From the NCBI GenBank assembly GCA_913057925.1, contig CAJXPG010000008.1, positions 1 to 49,422 of the forward strand: 49,422 nt of DNA, written 5' to 3'. Made by a program: the position numbers and the translations under genes. The notes below the pieces were generated by a model. It made no database searches. It had not been told where the DNA came from and saw only the letters and a list, made by a program, of their open reading frames with translations. How positions within the stretch are numbered: the stretch's first letter is position 1; every line of letters begins with the position of its first letter. Positions 35,724 to 44,890 of this stretch are shown here, piece by piece. This DNA is from an uncultured Colwellia sp. Lineage in GTDB: Bacteria; Pseudomonadota; Gammaproteobacteria; Enterobacterales; Alteromonadaceae.

Positions 35724-35990
35724 ATGCAACTTTTTAAAGTTGATGTAACAGCACTTGAGCCGCCTGAGCCAATGACCGTTATTCTAACATCACTGGCTCA
35801 GCTAACGACTAAGCAGTGTTTATTGATTAGTCACAGACGTCAACCCTATCCTTTGTACGAAAAACTGCTACAAACAGGGTGGAAGTATCACTGTATAGTG
35901 CATGATGACAACAATATCTCATTGTATATTTACCGACTAAATGATCACGATGACTTTCAGTGTCACTTAGAAAATAATAGTTTTACCTAG
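35724..35990 (+). CDS. DUF2249 small protein
   Basis: An 88-residue protein of the DUF2249 type (TusA-like fold): an N-terminal FKVDVTALEPPEPM strand, a central helix-loop with LISHRRQPYPLY, and GWKYHCI. DUF2249 domains are often fused or adjacent to hemerythrin domains and denitrification or NO-stress genes. No catalytic cysteine at the TusA position is evident. Co-transcribed with the hemerythrin gene (gap of five bases) and the following membrane protein (gap of 20 bases). Confidence 0.8.
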   Translation: MQLFKVDVTALEPPEPMTVILTSLAQLTTKQCLLISHRRQPYPLYEKLLQTGWKYHCIVHDDNNISLYIYRLNDHDDFQCHLENNSFT

Positions 35991-36010
35991 CTCGATATAA
36001 ATAGGCTTTC

Positions 36011-37321
36011 ATGAATATTTCTGGCTTGTCATTTAATGCCTTACCCCCGATAGATTTACCCTTTCGTTTTTTTATCTGTGCGCCACTTTTTATGATTGCT
36101 TGTGCCTTCATCATTTTCTTTTTCGGGGAAACGCTTTGGTTATCTCGTTGGCACCCAGGTATGTTGGCACTTACCCATGGCTTTACTTTGGGCTTTTTAA
36201 CGCTGGTGATGATGGGCGCACTGTTACAGCTGTTGCCTGTTATTGGCGGGATAGGTATTGCTAGACCTCGTCTTATTGCTACAGTAAGTCATAGCTTATA
36301 TGTCTTTGGTGTTATTGCCTTAATATCGAGTTTTCTCACCGCTAACCCTTGGCTTACTCAAAGTGCGCTAGTGTTACTTAGTCTAGCGTTTATTTTTTAT
36401 CTTAGCGCAGTGGTTTGGGTGTTAGTTAAGAAAATGAGTCAAGGGGATTCTATCAATGCATTTAGATTGGCTATCGCAGCATTCATTGCCGCATTAGTGC
36501 TGGGTGTCATGCTACTGGCAAGCAGGGGTGGTTTGACGTACTCATTTGGTTTTGTAGATAAACATTTTACCGATATTCATGCCATGCTTGGGCTTGTAGG
36601 CTGGGCGAGTTTGCTGATCATTGGTGTAAGTTTTCAAGTGTTACCTATGTTTCATGTGGCACCTAATATGCCTCAATATATTAGAAAATACCTGCCAATA
36701 AGCCTCGGTCTTTTATTACTTGGGTTTGCTTTCTATGGCAGTGACTTTATGGCATTGATTTTTATTGCTCATGCTATTTATGCCTTAAGTTTATTATATG
36801 TGATTAATCAGCGTAAGCGTAAAGTCCCAGACACCAGCATTAAATATTGGCAGTTAGCGGCGATTTCGTTATTAGTATTGAATGTTCTGTACTTCTTACC
36901 TGATAGTTTTTACTTAGTCAGTGATAACCCTTTATCTTTACTGCTTCCTGACAAAACCATGTTGCTCACAGCAATATTTATCTACTTTAATTTATTGTCG
37001 GTAATTCAAGCAATGTTATTGAAGATATTGCCTTTTTTGAGTTATACCCACTTGCAGCAACGCTGCTTAACTGACTTTTCTGCTATGCAGCATATTCCTC
37101 ATATGCATGAATTTCTTAATAAGCAGCATGGCTTAATACTTTACTGCTTACATATTCTTAGTGGCTTAACCTTAGTGGCAGTAATGATAAAACCAAGCCT
37201 ATATCTGGCTTTGTCATTATTGGTGTTTGTTGAGTTTACTTGGCTGTTGATGTTGATGGTTAGATGCATGCACTTATATTTTTCAGTGAATCAGAAAATC
37301 AACTTGTCGAATAACAGCTAA
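36011..37321 (+). CDS. Polytopic NnrS/oxidase-like membrane protein
   Basis: A 436-residue protein with about twelve hydrophobic helices. A pair of histidines in RWHPGMLALTHGFTLG (H48 and H56) and later ones in DIHAMLGLVGW and QVLPMFHVAPNMP could bind heme or copper, as in NnrS and heme-copper-oxidase subunit I relatives. It has no clear full set of oxidase ligands, so I do not call it an oxidase. Linkage to hemerythrin and DUF2249 genes points to nitric-oxide or oxygen stress. Family assignment is by overall layout and is moderate in confidence. Confidence 0.7.
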   Translation: MNISGLSFNALPPIDLPFRFFICAPLFMIACAFIIFFFGETLWLSRWHPGMLALTHGFTLGFLTLVMMGALLQLLPVIGGIGIARPRLIATVSHSLYVFGVIALISSFLTANPWLTQSALVLLSLAFIFYLSAVVWVLVKKMSQGDSINAFRLAIAAFIAALVLGVMLLASRGGLTYSFGFVDKHFTDIHAMLGLVGWASLLIIGVSFQVLPMFHVAPNMPQYIRKYLPISLGLLLLGFAFYGSDFMALIFIAHAIYALSLLYVINQRKRKVPDTSIKYWQLAAISLLVLNVLYFLPDSFYLVSDNPLSLLLPDKTMLLTAIFIYFNLLSVIQAMLLKILPFLSYTHLQQRCLTDFSAMQHIPHMHEFLNKQHGLILYCLHILSGLTLVAVMIKPSLYLALSLLVFVEFTWLLMLMVRCMHLYFSVNQKINLSNNS

Positions 37322-37371
37322 CTGATTATTATGCTCGGCAATCTACTTCTATCGCTTAATAAAGGCTTTTC

Positions 37372-38025
37372 ATGAATACAGTAACTTTGCGTCAGTCTGA
37401 CAAATCAGTACAACAAGTCACTCCGTCAAAAGTCGTTTGTATTGGTCGTAATTATGTCGATCATATAAAAGAATTAGCCAATGAAATGCCTGATGAAATG
37501 GTGGTTTTTCTTAAACCCAATTCAGCCATTAGCACAGAGCTTTTTTCCAAGCATAATAATGACTCTCTTCACTATGAAGCAGAGTTGAGCTTTTTATATC
37601 AAAAAGGACAGTTTACTGCCGTGGCGTTAGGTTTAGATTTAACAAAGCGAGATATACAAAGCAAATTAAAAGCTAAAGGCTTGCCTTGGGAGCGTGCTAA
37701 AGCTTTTGATAAGTCTGCTGTTTTTAGTGATTTTATCAGTATTGAGCAAGATGATATTGCACAACTAAGCTTAAGCTTATCAATTGATGAAGCGCTAAAA
37801 CAACAAGGCGGCGTAGATTTAATGATGGTAAAGCCAGCTGATATTTTAGCGCAGTTACAGACTTTTATTACCCTTGAAGAGGGCGATATCGTTATGACCG
37901 GAACACCTAAAGGCGTTGGTGTTATTAATACATCAGCGAATTTTACTGGTCAAGTTGAGTTAGCAACACAAGATAACCCTATCAAGAACAATAGTTTGCT
38001 AACTTGTCAGTGGTTAGCGAAATAA
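37372..38025 (+). CDS. Fumarylacetoacetate hydrolase-family protein
   Basis: A 217-residue FAH-family enzyme, about the size of YcgM-type fumarylpyruvate or acylpyruvate hydrolases. Conserved parts are VCIGRNYVDHIKE, the metal ligands in HYEAELSF (E-x-E) and aspartate in LGLDLTKRD, plus the ending GDIVMTGTPKGVG. It hydrolyses C-C bonds of acylpyruvates or decarboxylates oxaloacetate in relatives; the substrate here is not shown. It is cytoplasmic. Often found near yacL or yciI-like genes in Alteromonadales. Confidence 0.92.
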   Translation: MNTVTLRQSDKSVQQVTPSKVVCIGRNYVDHIKELANEMPDEMVVFLKPNSAISTELFSKHNNDSLHYEAELSFLYQKGQFTAVALGLDLTKRDIQSKLKAKGLPWERAKAFDKSAVFSDFISIEQDDIAQLSLSLSIDEALKQQGGVDLMMVKPADILAQLQTFITLEEGDIVMTGTPKGVGVINTSANFTGQVELATQDNPIKNNSLLTCQWLAK

Positions 38026-38199
38026 TCAAACCTCAAAAGAGCATTAACACTTACAAGAAAGTGAGCAACCAAGCTGATGAGTTTGGCTCATCAAAACTTA
38101 CATAGCTTTAGTAGCGCAATCCAATAAATAAGCCCAATAGCTGCAAGCTTTGCTACACTTAATGTATGCCCTTTTATACTCCACAATATAGGAAAGGCT

Positions 38200-38598
38200 A
38201 TGGAATATGAATTTGTACATGACGCTATAACAGGCGAAGCCAGAGCGCTCTTTTCGTTAGAGCATGAAGTCATAGGTCCATGGATGGAAGTTGAGTTAGG
38301 ACATGATGTTGATAAACTTACCAAGTTACTCACCGCAATAGATAATGTCGACACAGGACAATCTACCGAGGTTCAAATCACAGGAAGTGAGTACTCAATT
38401 ACCTTAAATCGGGATGATATTTCCATTCAAACCAATGTCAGCATGAACGGTTCATTAAATGGTAGTGGTGAAGGTTTGCCTGAAATGTTGACCGATGAGC
38501 ATATTCACTTAGATCAAAACGAAGTTGCTGGCTGCGGCTTGGATGACTTTAGGCAATTATTGCTTTCTTGGGGCAAGTTTACCAACGGTTTATCTTAG
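38200..38598 (+). CDS. yacL: YacL/UPF0231 family protein
   Basis: A 132-residue soluble acidic protein of the UPF0231 (YacL) family. It matches E. coli YacL in layout: MEYEFVHDAITGEARA, HEVIGPWMEVE, SEYSITLNRDDI and a C-terminal GLDDFRQLLLSWGKF. The function is not established in any organism. It is convergent with the HDOD gene; a hairpin spans both stop codons. Confidence 0.9.
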   Translation: MEYEFVHDAITGEARALFSLEHEVIGPWMEVELGHDVDKLTKLLTAIDNVDTGQSTEVQITGSEYSITLNRDDISIQTNVSMNGSLNGSGEGLPEMLTDEHIHLDQNEVAGCGLDDFRQLLLSWGKFTNGLS

Positions 38599-38621
38599 GG
38601 GCTAAGTTTTATTGAGCCCCT
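38597..38621. terminator. Hairpin across the yacL and HDOD stop codons
   Basis: A seven-base GC-rich stem AGGGGCT / AGCCCCT with an 11-base loop overlaps the stops of both convergent genes. T-tracts are weak on both strands, so it is a likely but imperfect shared terminator. Confidence 0.4.
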
Positions 38622-39460
38622 TGCTCTGTATAGCAAAACTCTTCATACAAACTAGCTAACGTTTCATCATCTATGCCGAGAAGTGATTGTACTTGCTCTT
38701 TTACAAAGGGCCAATCTGAATTATCACAATCGGTATATTTAATTGATGTAAGCTGTTCACTTAGCTTTAATACCGCAAATAAATCCTGATCTTCAGTGCC
38801 ATTTAGCGTTGTTAAAAAGTCGCGGTCGTGATGTTGTAAAATTATTTGGCAAACATCTCTAGGTAAGCGCCACGAACTAGCAACATAGTAACCAATGGTG
38901 GAATGATTTACTTGATAGTGTGTTTCTTCTAAATCGGTTAATGCGAATTCGGGTGTCGTTAATGATTGGTCTAAAAACTGTTGGTAATCTTTATATTTCA
39001 TCGCCATCACAGGCACACCGCACGCGTGAAATAGCCCTAAACTAAAGAACTTATCATTGGCAATTTGAGGTTTATATCTTTGCCCTAAAAGCATAGCAAT
39101 ATTGGCAATGTCAGAGGTTAATTGCCAAAAGGGTTCTAACTCGATACTGCAACTTTTTGGGTCAAAACTTTTCTTGAGTAAGCTGCCAGTGACCAACATA
39201 ACCACACCAAAAATACCTATATAGTTAACTGACATTTTAATATCAGTTACTGTTCTCCCTAGGCCATACAGTGGTGAGTTAATGGTTTTTAATATGGCGG
39301 CGCTAACAGCAATATCTTTGCTGATGGCATCACTGATCGCGTTGATATCAGGGTCAGGCTCCGCCATGATTTTAAGCAGTTCAAGTAGCAGTTTAGGCTG
39401 CGCGGGGACGGAAAACCCGCGGCCGATATCATCTAAAACACTTTGATCAACAATTAACAT
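38609..39460 (-). CDS. HDOD-domain signalling protein
   Basis: A 283-residue HDOD protein. It opens with VPAQPKLLLELLKIM and has SPLYGLGRTVTDIKMSVNYIG, written in parts SPLYGLGR and IKMSVNYIG, then YYVASSWRLP and IILQHHD in the second half. HDOD domains resemble HD phosphohydrolases without full catalytic residues, and act in c-di-GMP or other regulation. No receiver or GGDEF domain is attached, so it is a stand-alone regulator. The gene is convergent with yacL. Confidence 0.9.
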   Translation of the reverse strand: MLIVDQSVLDDIGRGFSVPAQPKLLLELLKIMAEPDPDINAISDAISKDIAVSAAILKTINSPLYGLGRTVTDIKMSVNYIGIFGVVMLVTGSLLKKSFDPKSCSIELEPFWQLTSDIANIAMLLGQRYKPQIANDKFFSLGLFHACGVPVMAMKYKDYQQFLDQSLTTPEFALTDLEETHYQVNHSTIGYYVASSWRLPRDVCQIILQHHDRDFLTTLNGTEDQDLFAVLKLSEQLTSIKYTDCDNSDWPFVKEQVQSLLGIDDETLASLYEEFCYTEQGAQ

Positions 39461-39529
39461 AAAACAATAAAGGTAGTAGCAACATAGTTTAATTGTATGT
39501 CATAAATTTTGATTTTGCTTTGTTTCTTA

Positions 39530-39700
39530 TCAATGGGTTAGGTAGATCATCATGACGAAAAAACCAATGATGATACTATTGAAAGCAATAATATAACTGA
39601 AGCCTTTAACCCCTTGTTTTACACTATAGCCGTGTGAGTTTAGATACCAATACCAGATAGAGCACATGATAATGGGTAGTAAAAAGAATAATTTAATCAT
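39530..39700 (-). CDS. Short membrane-protein ORF (56 residues)
   Basis: A 56-codon frame in the 319-base gap (39461-39779). The product MIKLFFLLPIIMCS...IYLTH has two hydrophobic helices (about 3-16 and 37-54) around a polar segment YLNSHGYSVKQGVKG, a coherent layout for a real small membrane protein. No strong ribosome site precedes the start. I do not recognise a family with certainty. It lies between the HDOD and ampG genes on the same strand. Confidence 0.55.
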   Translation of the reverse strand: MIKLFFLLPIIMCSIWYWYLNSHGYSVKQGVKGFSYIIAFNSIIIGFFVMMIYLTH

Positions 39701-39779
39701 AAATTGGAGGGCTCATTAGTAAATACAATTATTAATCATAGGGTAAAATTTATAGTTAGACTAGTATCTAATCTTGTTA

Positions 39780-41372
39780 TCAATTCTGGCTATTAATTAA
39801 TTTTGTTAGCGGTACTCGTATTGAATATAAAAATAATAGACTAGGAATAACCATCAATGCAGTGCAGACAAAAAATAGTGCCCAATTGCCATCCAGCCAG
39901 TCAACCATAATGCCCGAGTATGAACCAAGCATTACCCTTCCAAAAGTCCCAAGTGAGGCCATTAAGGCATATTGACTAGCAGTAAAGGTTTTATTACACA
40001 AAACAGATAATAAAGCGACAAAGGCAACAGAGCCCCAAGCTGAAGTGAAGCCATCCACAAAAACGGTAAAGGCAAATAAAGCTTTATCTGGGCCTACTAA
40101 CGCCATTAATGCAAATAGTAAGTTACTCGCTGCCATAGCAATCCCTCCGATAAATAGTCCTTTTAAAATACCATAGCGTATGGTGAAAACACTGCCTATT
40201 AGTGAAAAAACTATAGTAACCGCCCAGTTGATCATTTTTGAATAATAGGCAATATCACTATTTGAGAAACCTACTTCTCGGTAGAAGACTATCGACATTC
40301 GACCCAGATAAGCTTCACCTAGCTTGAATAAAAATATGAAGAGGAGAATTGAAATAGCCAAACGAGTGCCATTACGCTGGAAAAACTCTTGGATTGGGGC
40401 TACTAGCGTTGTTAATAACCAAGCCGTTAACCTATGAACCATAGCCACTTGATGACTAATGAATTCATTACTATTTTGTCTTTGCATTGCTTGATTCAAT
40501 GCACTAAGTTGTTTGATAAAGATGATAAGCAGGGTGGCAACAATCAGTGATATGACAGAAAACCTGAATTCTGCATCAATCAATTGTGTAGGCCAAGCAG
40601 GGTAGCCAATGTTAGCGTAAAATATACTGAGCAAAATTAATGGTAATATTAGAAGAATAAGTAGTGGTTTATTACCTTGGCTTGGTAACGCTTGCAAATA
40701 GCTATTTTCAATTCTTGCTTGCTGTTGCTCTCTGTTACTTATAGGCTCCTTCACTATGAGTGCAGTAATCATTAACACCGAAATAATAGCGGCAAGTACT
40801 AGGTAAACTTGTGGCCACTGCCAGTTAGGTTGGTCAACTAGAATAAATGGAATACTGCCTAAGCCCGCATATCCAGTCCACCAGCCAGCTGTTGCCATAG
40901 CAGAGCCCGCAGCCATAAAGTTACTATCTTTGTTGCCTAATGAGTCTATACGGTAAGCGTCAATGGCAATGTCTTGAGTTGCACCTGAAATGGCGATGAT
41001 TAAACCAAATAAAGCCATCATGCTAAGCTGGCTATTAGCATCAAGCTGACTAAGTTGTAGTGTTGCAAACAATATCACGAATTGCGCAGTTAATATCCAG
41101 CTGCGCCTTTGGCCTATCTTAGCGGTTATAAGAGGAATTTTTAAACGGTCTACTAACGGTGACCAAAGAAAGTTAATACTATAGGCGACAAAAATAAGTC
41201 CAAATAGGCCAATACTGGAACGGCTAAGGCCTTCATCTTTTAACCAGCCACTCATTGCTGAGCCAATCATTACCCACGGAAAGCCACTAGCTATACCAAA
41301 ACAGAAAATACTTAATAAATTACGATCTTTAAAATAACTTAATGTTTGGCGAAAGGAATGTTGTTCAGACAT
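39780..41372 (-). CDS. ampG: AmpG muropeptide permease
   Basis: A 530-residue major-facilitator protein with 12-14 membrane segments, longer than E. coli AmpG (491). Typical are FCFGIASGFPWVMIGSAMSGWL in the first helix (parts FGIASGFP and AMSGWLKDEG), ISGATQDIAIDAYR and GFTSAWGSVAFVALLS. AmpG imports anhydro-muropeptides from the periplasm for cell-wall recycling and beta-lactamase signalling. The neighbouring yajG, cyclophilin, rsmC and bolA genes recall the E. coli bolA-yajG-ampG neighbourhood. It starts after a 112-base gap from the upstream small gene. Confidence 0.95.
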   Translation of the reverse strand: MSEQHSFRQTLSYFKDRNLLSIFCFGIASGFPWVMIGSAMSGWLKDEGLSRSSIGLFGLIFVAYSINFLWSPLVDRLKIPLITAKIGQRRSWILTAQFVILFATLQLSQLDANSQLSMMALFGLIIAISGATQDIAIDAYRIDSLGNKDSNFMAAGSAMATAGWWTGYAGLGSIPFILVDQPNWQWPQVYLVLAAIISVLMITALIVKEPISNREQQQARIENSYLQALPSQGNKPLLILLILPLILLSIFYANIGYPAWPTQLIDAEFRFSVISLIVATLLIIFIKQLSALNQAMQRQNSNEFISHQVAMVHRLTAWLLTTLVAPIQEFFQRNGTRLAISILLFIFLFKLGEAYLGRMSIVFYREVGFSNSDIAYYSKMINWAVTIVFSLIGSVFTIRYGILKGLFIGGIAMAASNLLFALMALVGPDKALFAFTVFVDGFTSAWGSVAFVALLSVLCNKTFTASQYALMASLGTFGRVMLGSYSGIMVDWLDGNWALFFVCTALMVIPSLLFLYSIRVPLTKLINSQN

Positions 41373-41484
41373 GAAATACTAATGTTAGCTTGGTATGAAT
41401 ATGATGCTAGCCTAACAAAGAGTAGTTACAAATTGAATTGTTTAATCAATATGTTGGCAATTACTTACTCTGAGTGATATCGCT

Positions 41485-41814
41485 TCAGGCAATAGGTCGC
41501 CAGCCAATACAATCGATAGGGTAACTGCCGACTCCATTGAAAAAGTCTAAGCAGGTACTGATTTCACTTTTGAAGAATAAATCTTGGTTAAGTGCCTGCG
41601 CGCCATGTAAGCTAACTTCATGCATAAGGTGCCAAAAAACCCTTTCTTTGGCGCTATGTGGCGTTTCATCAACAACGCTTAATAGTGTCCATTCAGACAT
41701 GGTATCTAAAATAAAACGGTCAAGTTCTGTGTAATGAAGTTTTTGTTCGATAACAGCGCCTACATACGCATGCATTTGTATTATTTTATCATCGATAAAC
41801 TGCTCAATTATCAT
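41485..41814 (-). CDS. Conserved-looking hypothetical protein
   Basis: A 109-residue soluble protein. It is mainly alpha-helical, with several tryptophans and histidines (MSEWTLLSVVDETPHSAKERVFWHLMHEVSLHG). It has no signal peptide or membrane segment and I recognise no family. AAGGGG lies upstream of the ATG on the minus strand. A neighbour to ampG in the same direction; the gap of 112 bases argues for separate promoters. Confidence 0.65.
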   Translation of the reverse strand: MIIEQFIDDKIIQMHAYVGAVIEQKLHYTELDRFILDTMSEWTLLSVVDETPHSAKERVFWHLMHEVSLHGAQALNQDLFFKSEISTCLDFFNGVGSYPIDCIGWRPIA

Positions 41815-42057
41815 GAATACCCCTTAAAATAACCTACAGCTTGGCACTGAGAATATGGGTGATTAATGAGAGTTAACGAATTCACCCGTGAAGAATTAGC
41901 GCCTTTTTTATTGGTTCACATAGTCTTTTATTGTTGATAATGATGCTTGTGAATTATTCTTGGCTTACTTATTTATCGGTGATAATTGTTTTTTTGTCAA
42001 AAAAAAGCCGCTTTTTATTTGTTACCTTTTTGTAAAATCTGCACTTTTAATAAATTA

Positions 42058-42642
42058 CTAATCTGCAGGGAGCAGTGTTGCTCTAATTAACATCACTGGC
42101 TTTACCGGAACATCATTCCACGCCATGGCTTCGTTATAGTCTGTTGGAACTTTCGCTATGGCTTCAAGTACTTCTTCCCCTTCGACAATGGCGCCAAAAA
42201 CAGCATAGCCCCAGTTTCTGCCAGGATCTAAGTTGGTGTTATCAGAGAGGTTAAAAAAGAATTGACGATTGGCAGTATGAGGTCGATTCTCTTTTGCCAT
42301 AGCAATGGTGCCTTCTTCATTTTTCAAGCCATTGCCTGACTCGTTAAAGATATTCTTACCGAGCTCTTTCGCAGTAAATTTTTTGTCATAACCGCCTCCT
42401 TGAACAATGAAATCCTCAATGATTCGATGAAAAATAGTGTTGTTATATTCACCCTTCACTACATATTCAAGAAAGTTATCCACTGTAATAGGGGCTTTTA
42501 CTCTATCTAGCTCAACAACGATGACCCCCATTGACGTTTCAAGTTTAACCTTAGGGTAAATATTGGTAGGGTCTACCGCGTAGGTAAAAGCACTGCCAAA
42601 GATAAATACCGCAGCGATGATAAGTTGCATAAATAATTTCAA
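42058..42642 (-). CDS. Periplasmic cyclophilin-type peptidylprolyl isomerase
   Basis: A 194-residue PPIase with a signal peptide (ending near TYAVDP). The cyclophilin core shows NNTIFHRIIEDFIVQGGGYD, written in parts NNTIFHRIIEDF and IVQGGGYD, plus GTIAMAKENRPHTANRQFFF. FHRII, QGGG and the arginine-glutamine site are intact. It should speed proline isomerisation in periplasmic proteins, like PpiA. Followed on the minus strand by the gap to the hypothetical gene; preceded by yajG 34 bases away. Confidence 0.95.
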   Translation of the reverse strand: MKLFMQLIIAAVFIFGSAFTYAVDPTNIYPKVKLETSMGVIVVELDRVKAPITVDNFLEYVVKGEYNNTIFHRIIEDFIVQGGGYDKKFTAKELGKNIFNESGNGLKNEEGTIAMAKENRPHTANRQFFFNLSDNTNLDPGRNWGYAVFGAIVEGEEVLEAIAKVPTDYNEAMAWNDVPVKPVMLIRATLLPAD

Positions 42643-42676
42643 GGGTAGCTCCGCATATTAAAATAAGTATAAGTTT

Positions 42677-43246
42677 CTATAAAAATTTCTGAATATCTTT
42701 ACTGACTAACATTTGCTTTAACAGCGTGGTTAAATGTTGATTGAATTCACGCTCTAAAGCAGCAATGTCTGCATTTAAGGCACCTTCACTATGGGCTCTG
42801 GTTTTAAACTGGCTGGTGAGTGTTTGCTTTTCATTCTCTATCATTACCTTGATAATAATTTCACTTTGCGTGGTATAGGTGACACTTTCTTGGTCAACAC
42901 TAATAATCGCTTTCTCTATCGTGGCAGTAATTTTATTCTTCGCATCAGCAGAGATGGTTAACCCTTGTTGTTGCCATTCTTTAGATAAAATACCGCTGAT
43001 AATATCTTCAATGCGCACCTTAGAAGATAAAATAGTCGCCGCTTCATCTTTCTCAAGAATTTGTACGATGTGAGGGCTAGTGCGCATATCTACGACGTTA
43101 ATGCTCGCTTCTTTATTAGCGAATTGATTTGATGCCGGTAAATTTACTTGCGGGGAAAGAATCAAATGTGTTGGTGCTGTGCTACATGCGACAAGAGAAG
43201 CAAGCAGTGCACTGGTAAGAATTGATTTTAATAGGGTGACTTTCAT
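42677..43246 (-). CDS. yajG: YajG-family lipoprotein
   Basis: A 189-residue lipoprotein (LVACSTAP). The mature part resembles the YajG family: HLILSPQVNLP, INVVDMRTSPHIVQILEKD and ILSKEWQQQGL. No function is firmly assigned. It is in the conserved bolA-yajG-ampG neighbourhood, with rsmC 12 bases upstream and the cyclophilin gene 34 bases downstream, so these three are probably co-transcribed. Confidence 0.85.
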   Translation of the reverse strand: MKVTLLKSILTSALLASLVACSTAPTHLILSPQVNLPASNQFANKEASINVVDMRTSPHIVQILEKDEAATILSSKVRIEDIISGILSKEWQQQGLTISADAKNKITATIEKAIISVDQESVTYTTQSEIIIKVMIENEKQTLTSQFKTRAHSEGALNADIAALEREFNQHLTTLLKQMLVSKDIQKFL

Positions 43247-43258
43247 AAGGTTTCTCTT

Positions 43259-44437
43259 TTATCGTTTAATTGCTGATTGCGTAACAAATTTATTATTACT
43301 GGCGATTAATTTTTCATTTCCAAAAATGCGTTGTAACTTTATATGGTAAGCCAGTTGCCTGTTACCAATAATACGTAATTCACCGCCTTTTTTTAACACT
43401 CTATGGCTGTCTTTGAACATCTGCCAAGCAATATGATCTGTGGTTGCGGTATTTTGATGAAAAGGCGGGTTACATAAAATCAAATCAACACTATTGCTGT
43501 CAATGTCAGTTAAACAGTCATTTAGGGTAAACTGACACTGGTTAGCTAATTCGGGTAAATTGGTTTTGATGTTTTGCTCTGCAGAGGCAATTGCCATTGA
43601 GGATTCATCAATAAATTGGATATTCGCGCTAGGTTGGTTCGCTAATACTGTCAAACCAATTACGCCATTACCACAGCCTAAATCGATTACCTTGCTCTCG
43701 GGAGAGACCTTTGGCAAGTTTTCAATAAAATAGCGAGCGCCAATATCAAGTTTTTCTCGTGCATAAACATTAGCGTGGTTGCTAATGGTAAATTCACTAT
43801 CAGGTAAGTCAGTTGTTGACTGATGGGGTAATGACCACATCGTCGGGAAAGGTGACTTATGCTGCTGTTTATTATCAAGCTGGCAAAATACCAACCGTGC
43901 TTTTTTGACTGCTAGTGATGTTGTGGTGGTACCTAAGTACTTCTCAAATACTTTTAATGTTGCTGTATGGATCTCTTTAGCGCGATCTGCAGCAATAAAA
44001 ATGCACTGGTCACTGACTGAGTTTTTAATTTGAATTAATTGCTCAATCAGTAGCGATTTACTCTTAGGGATTTTATAAAGAATAACATCAATATCATCAG
44101 GTAAAGTGTCTAATGAACCTAGCTGGGTAATATTGCTATTATCTAGGGAATTTTGCTCAATGTTATATTGAATGCCTTGGCAACTAATATAAGAGTCATT
44201 GATACAATACACGTCAGGTTTACTGTCTGTGGATTGACAAAAGCTGGTGCTCAGTGCGCCAAAGGCATCATTGAATATCGCCAACCTGCTATTATCACCA
44301 ATAATCGCGTGTTCATTAATATGATTTATTAAGTACTCGTCAGCAGCATCCCATGCTTGCAAGCTTCTATTAACTTGGGCAACAGGAAATCGGCTTAAGA
44401 ATAAATTTTTATCGTTGACAATAAAGGGACTGATCAT
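43259..44437 (-). CDS. rsmC: 16S rRNA (guanine1207-N2)-methyltransferase RsmC
   Basis: A 392-residue RsmC-type enzyme. The N-terminal half is a degenerate methyltransferase domain. The C-terminal half has SAM motif [14 protein letters not shown] and the catalytic NPPF in [11 protein letters not shown], with [10 protein letters not shown] before it. RsmC makes m2G1207 in 16S rRNA after 30S assembly. It is a little longer than E. coli RsmC (343), mainly in the N-terminal half. It is divergent from bolA, 138 bases apart, and heads the minus-strand yajG-cyclophilin group. Confidence 0.93.
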   Translation of the reverse strand: MISPFIVNDKNLFLSRFPVAQVNRSLQAWDAADEYLINHINEHAIIGDNSRLAIFNDAFGALSTSFCQSTDSKPDVYCINDSYISCQGIQYNIEQNSLDNSNITQLGSLDTLPDDIDVILYKIPKSKSLLIEQLIQIKNSVSDQCIFIAADRAKEIHTATLKVFEKYLGTTTTSLAVKKARLVFCQLDNKQQHKSPFPTMWSLPHQSTTDLPDSEFTISNHANVYAREKLDIGARYFIENLPKVSPESKVIDLGCGNGVIGLTVLANQPSANIQFIDESSMAIASAEQNIKTNLPELANQCQFTLNDCLTDIDSNSVDLILCNPPFHQNTATTDHIAWQMFKDSHRVLKKGGELRIIGNRQLAYHIKLQRIFGNEKLIASNNKFVTQSAIKR

Positions 44438-44575
44438 AAATTTGGCAAAAAGTTCAGTGAAAAATTTGCTCGCTATTGTGGCATAATTCTTAAGATATTG
44501 TTGGTCTATCCTGTTAAATCAGCTAAAATATTTGCCAATTTTCCTACGCCTTACTTTATACCTAGCGAGATAATA

Positions 44576-44890
44576 ATGACTGTTGCTGCTGTAATTGAAC
44601 AAAAACTACTTGATGCTTTTACGCCATCACATTTAGAAGTGATTAATGAAAGCAATAATCACAATGTGCCGCCGGGAAGTGAGTCTCACTTTAAAGTGGT
44701 AATTGTTGCTAAAGCTTTTGAAGGCGAACGTTTAATAAAGCGTCATCGCTTAGTCAATGCTGTTTTAGCAGACGAGCTTGCACAAAAAATTCACGCACTG
44801 GCTTTACATACTTATACAGAAGAGCAATGGCAAGCGCATTATGCTGACAACACCCCATTATCACCAAATTGTGCAGGTGGCGGTAAATAA
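44576..44890 (+). CDS. bolA: BolA-family protein
   Basis: The ATG at 44576 gives 104 residues, the usual BolA length; the longer frame from 44498 lacks support. The BolA fold is clear: [24 protein letters not shown], in parts [16 protein letters not shown], then [21 protein letters not shown] and [13 protein letters not shown]. It has the conserved histidine in RHRLVNA that binds Fe-S with a monothiol glutaredoxin. The C-terminus SPNCAGGGK adds a cysteine. It acts in iron-sulfur homeostasis and stress. Divergent from rsmC. Confidence 0.93.
   Translation: MTVAAVIEQKLLDAFTPSHLEVINESNNHNVPPGSESHFKVVIVAKAFEGERLIKRHRLVNAVLADELAQKIHALALHTYTEEQWQAHYADNTPLSPNCAGGGK

Noticed and set aside
42000-42035. 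AAAAAGC/GCTTTTT inverted repeat near the cyclophilin gene as a terminator
   Set aside because: The arms almost touch, leaving no room for a loop; a weak structure at best.
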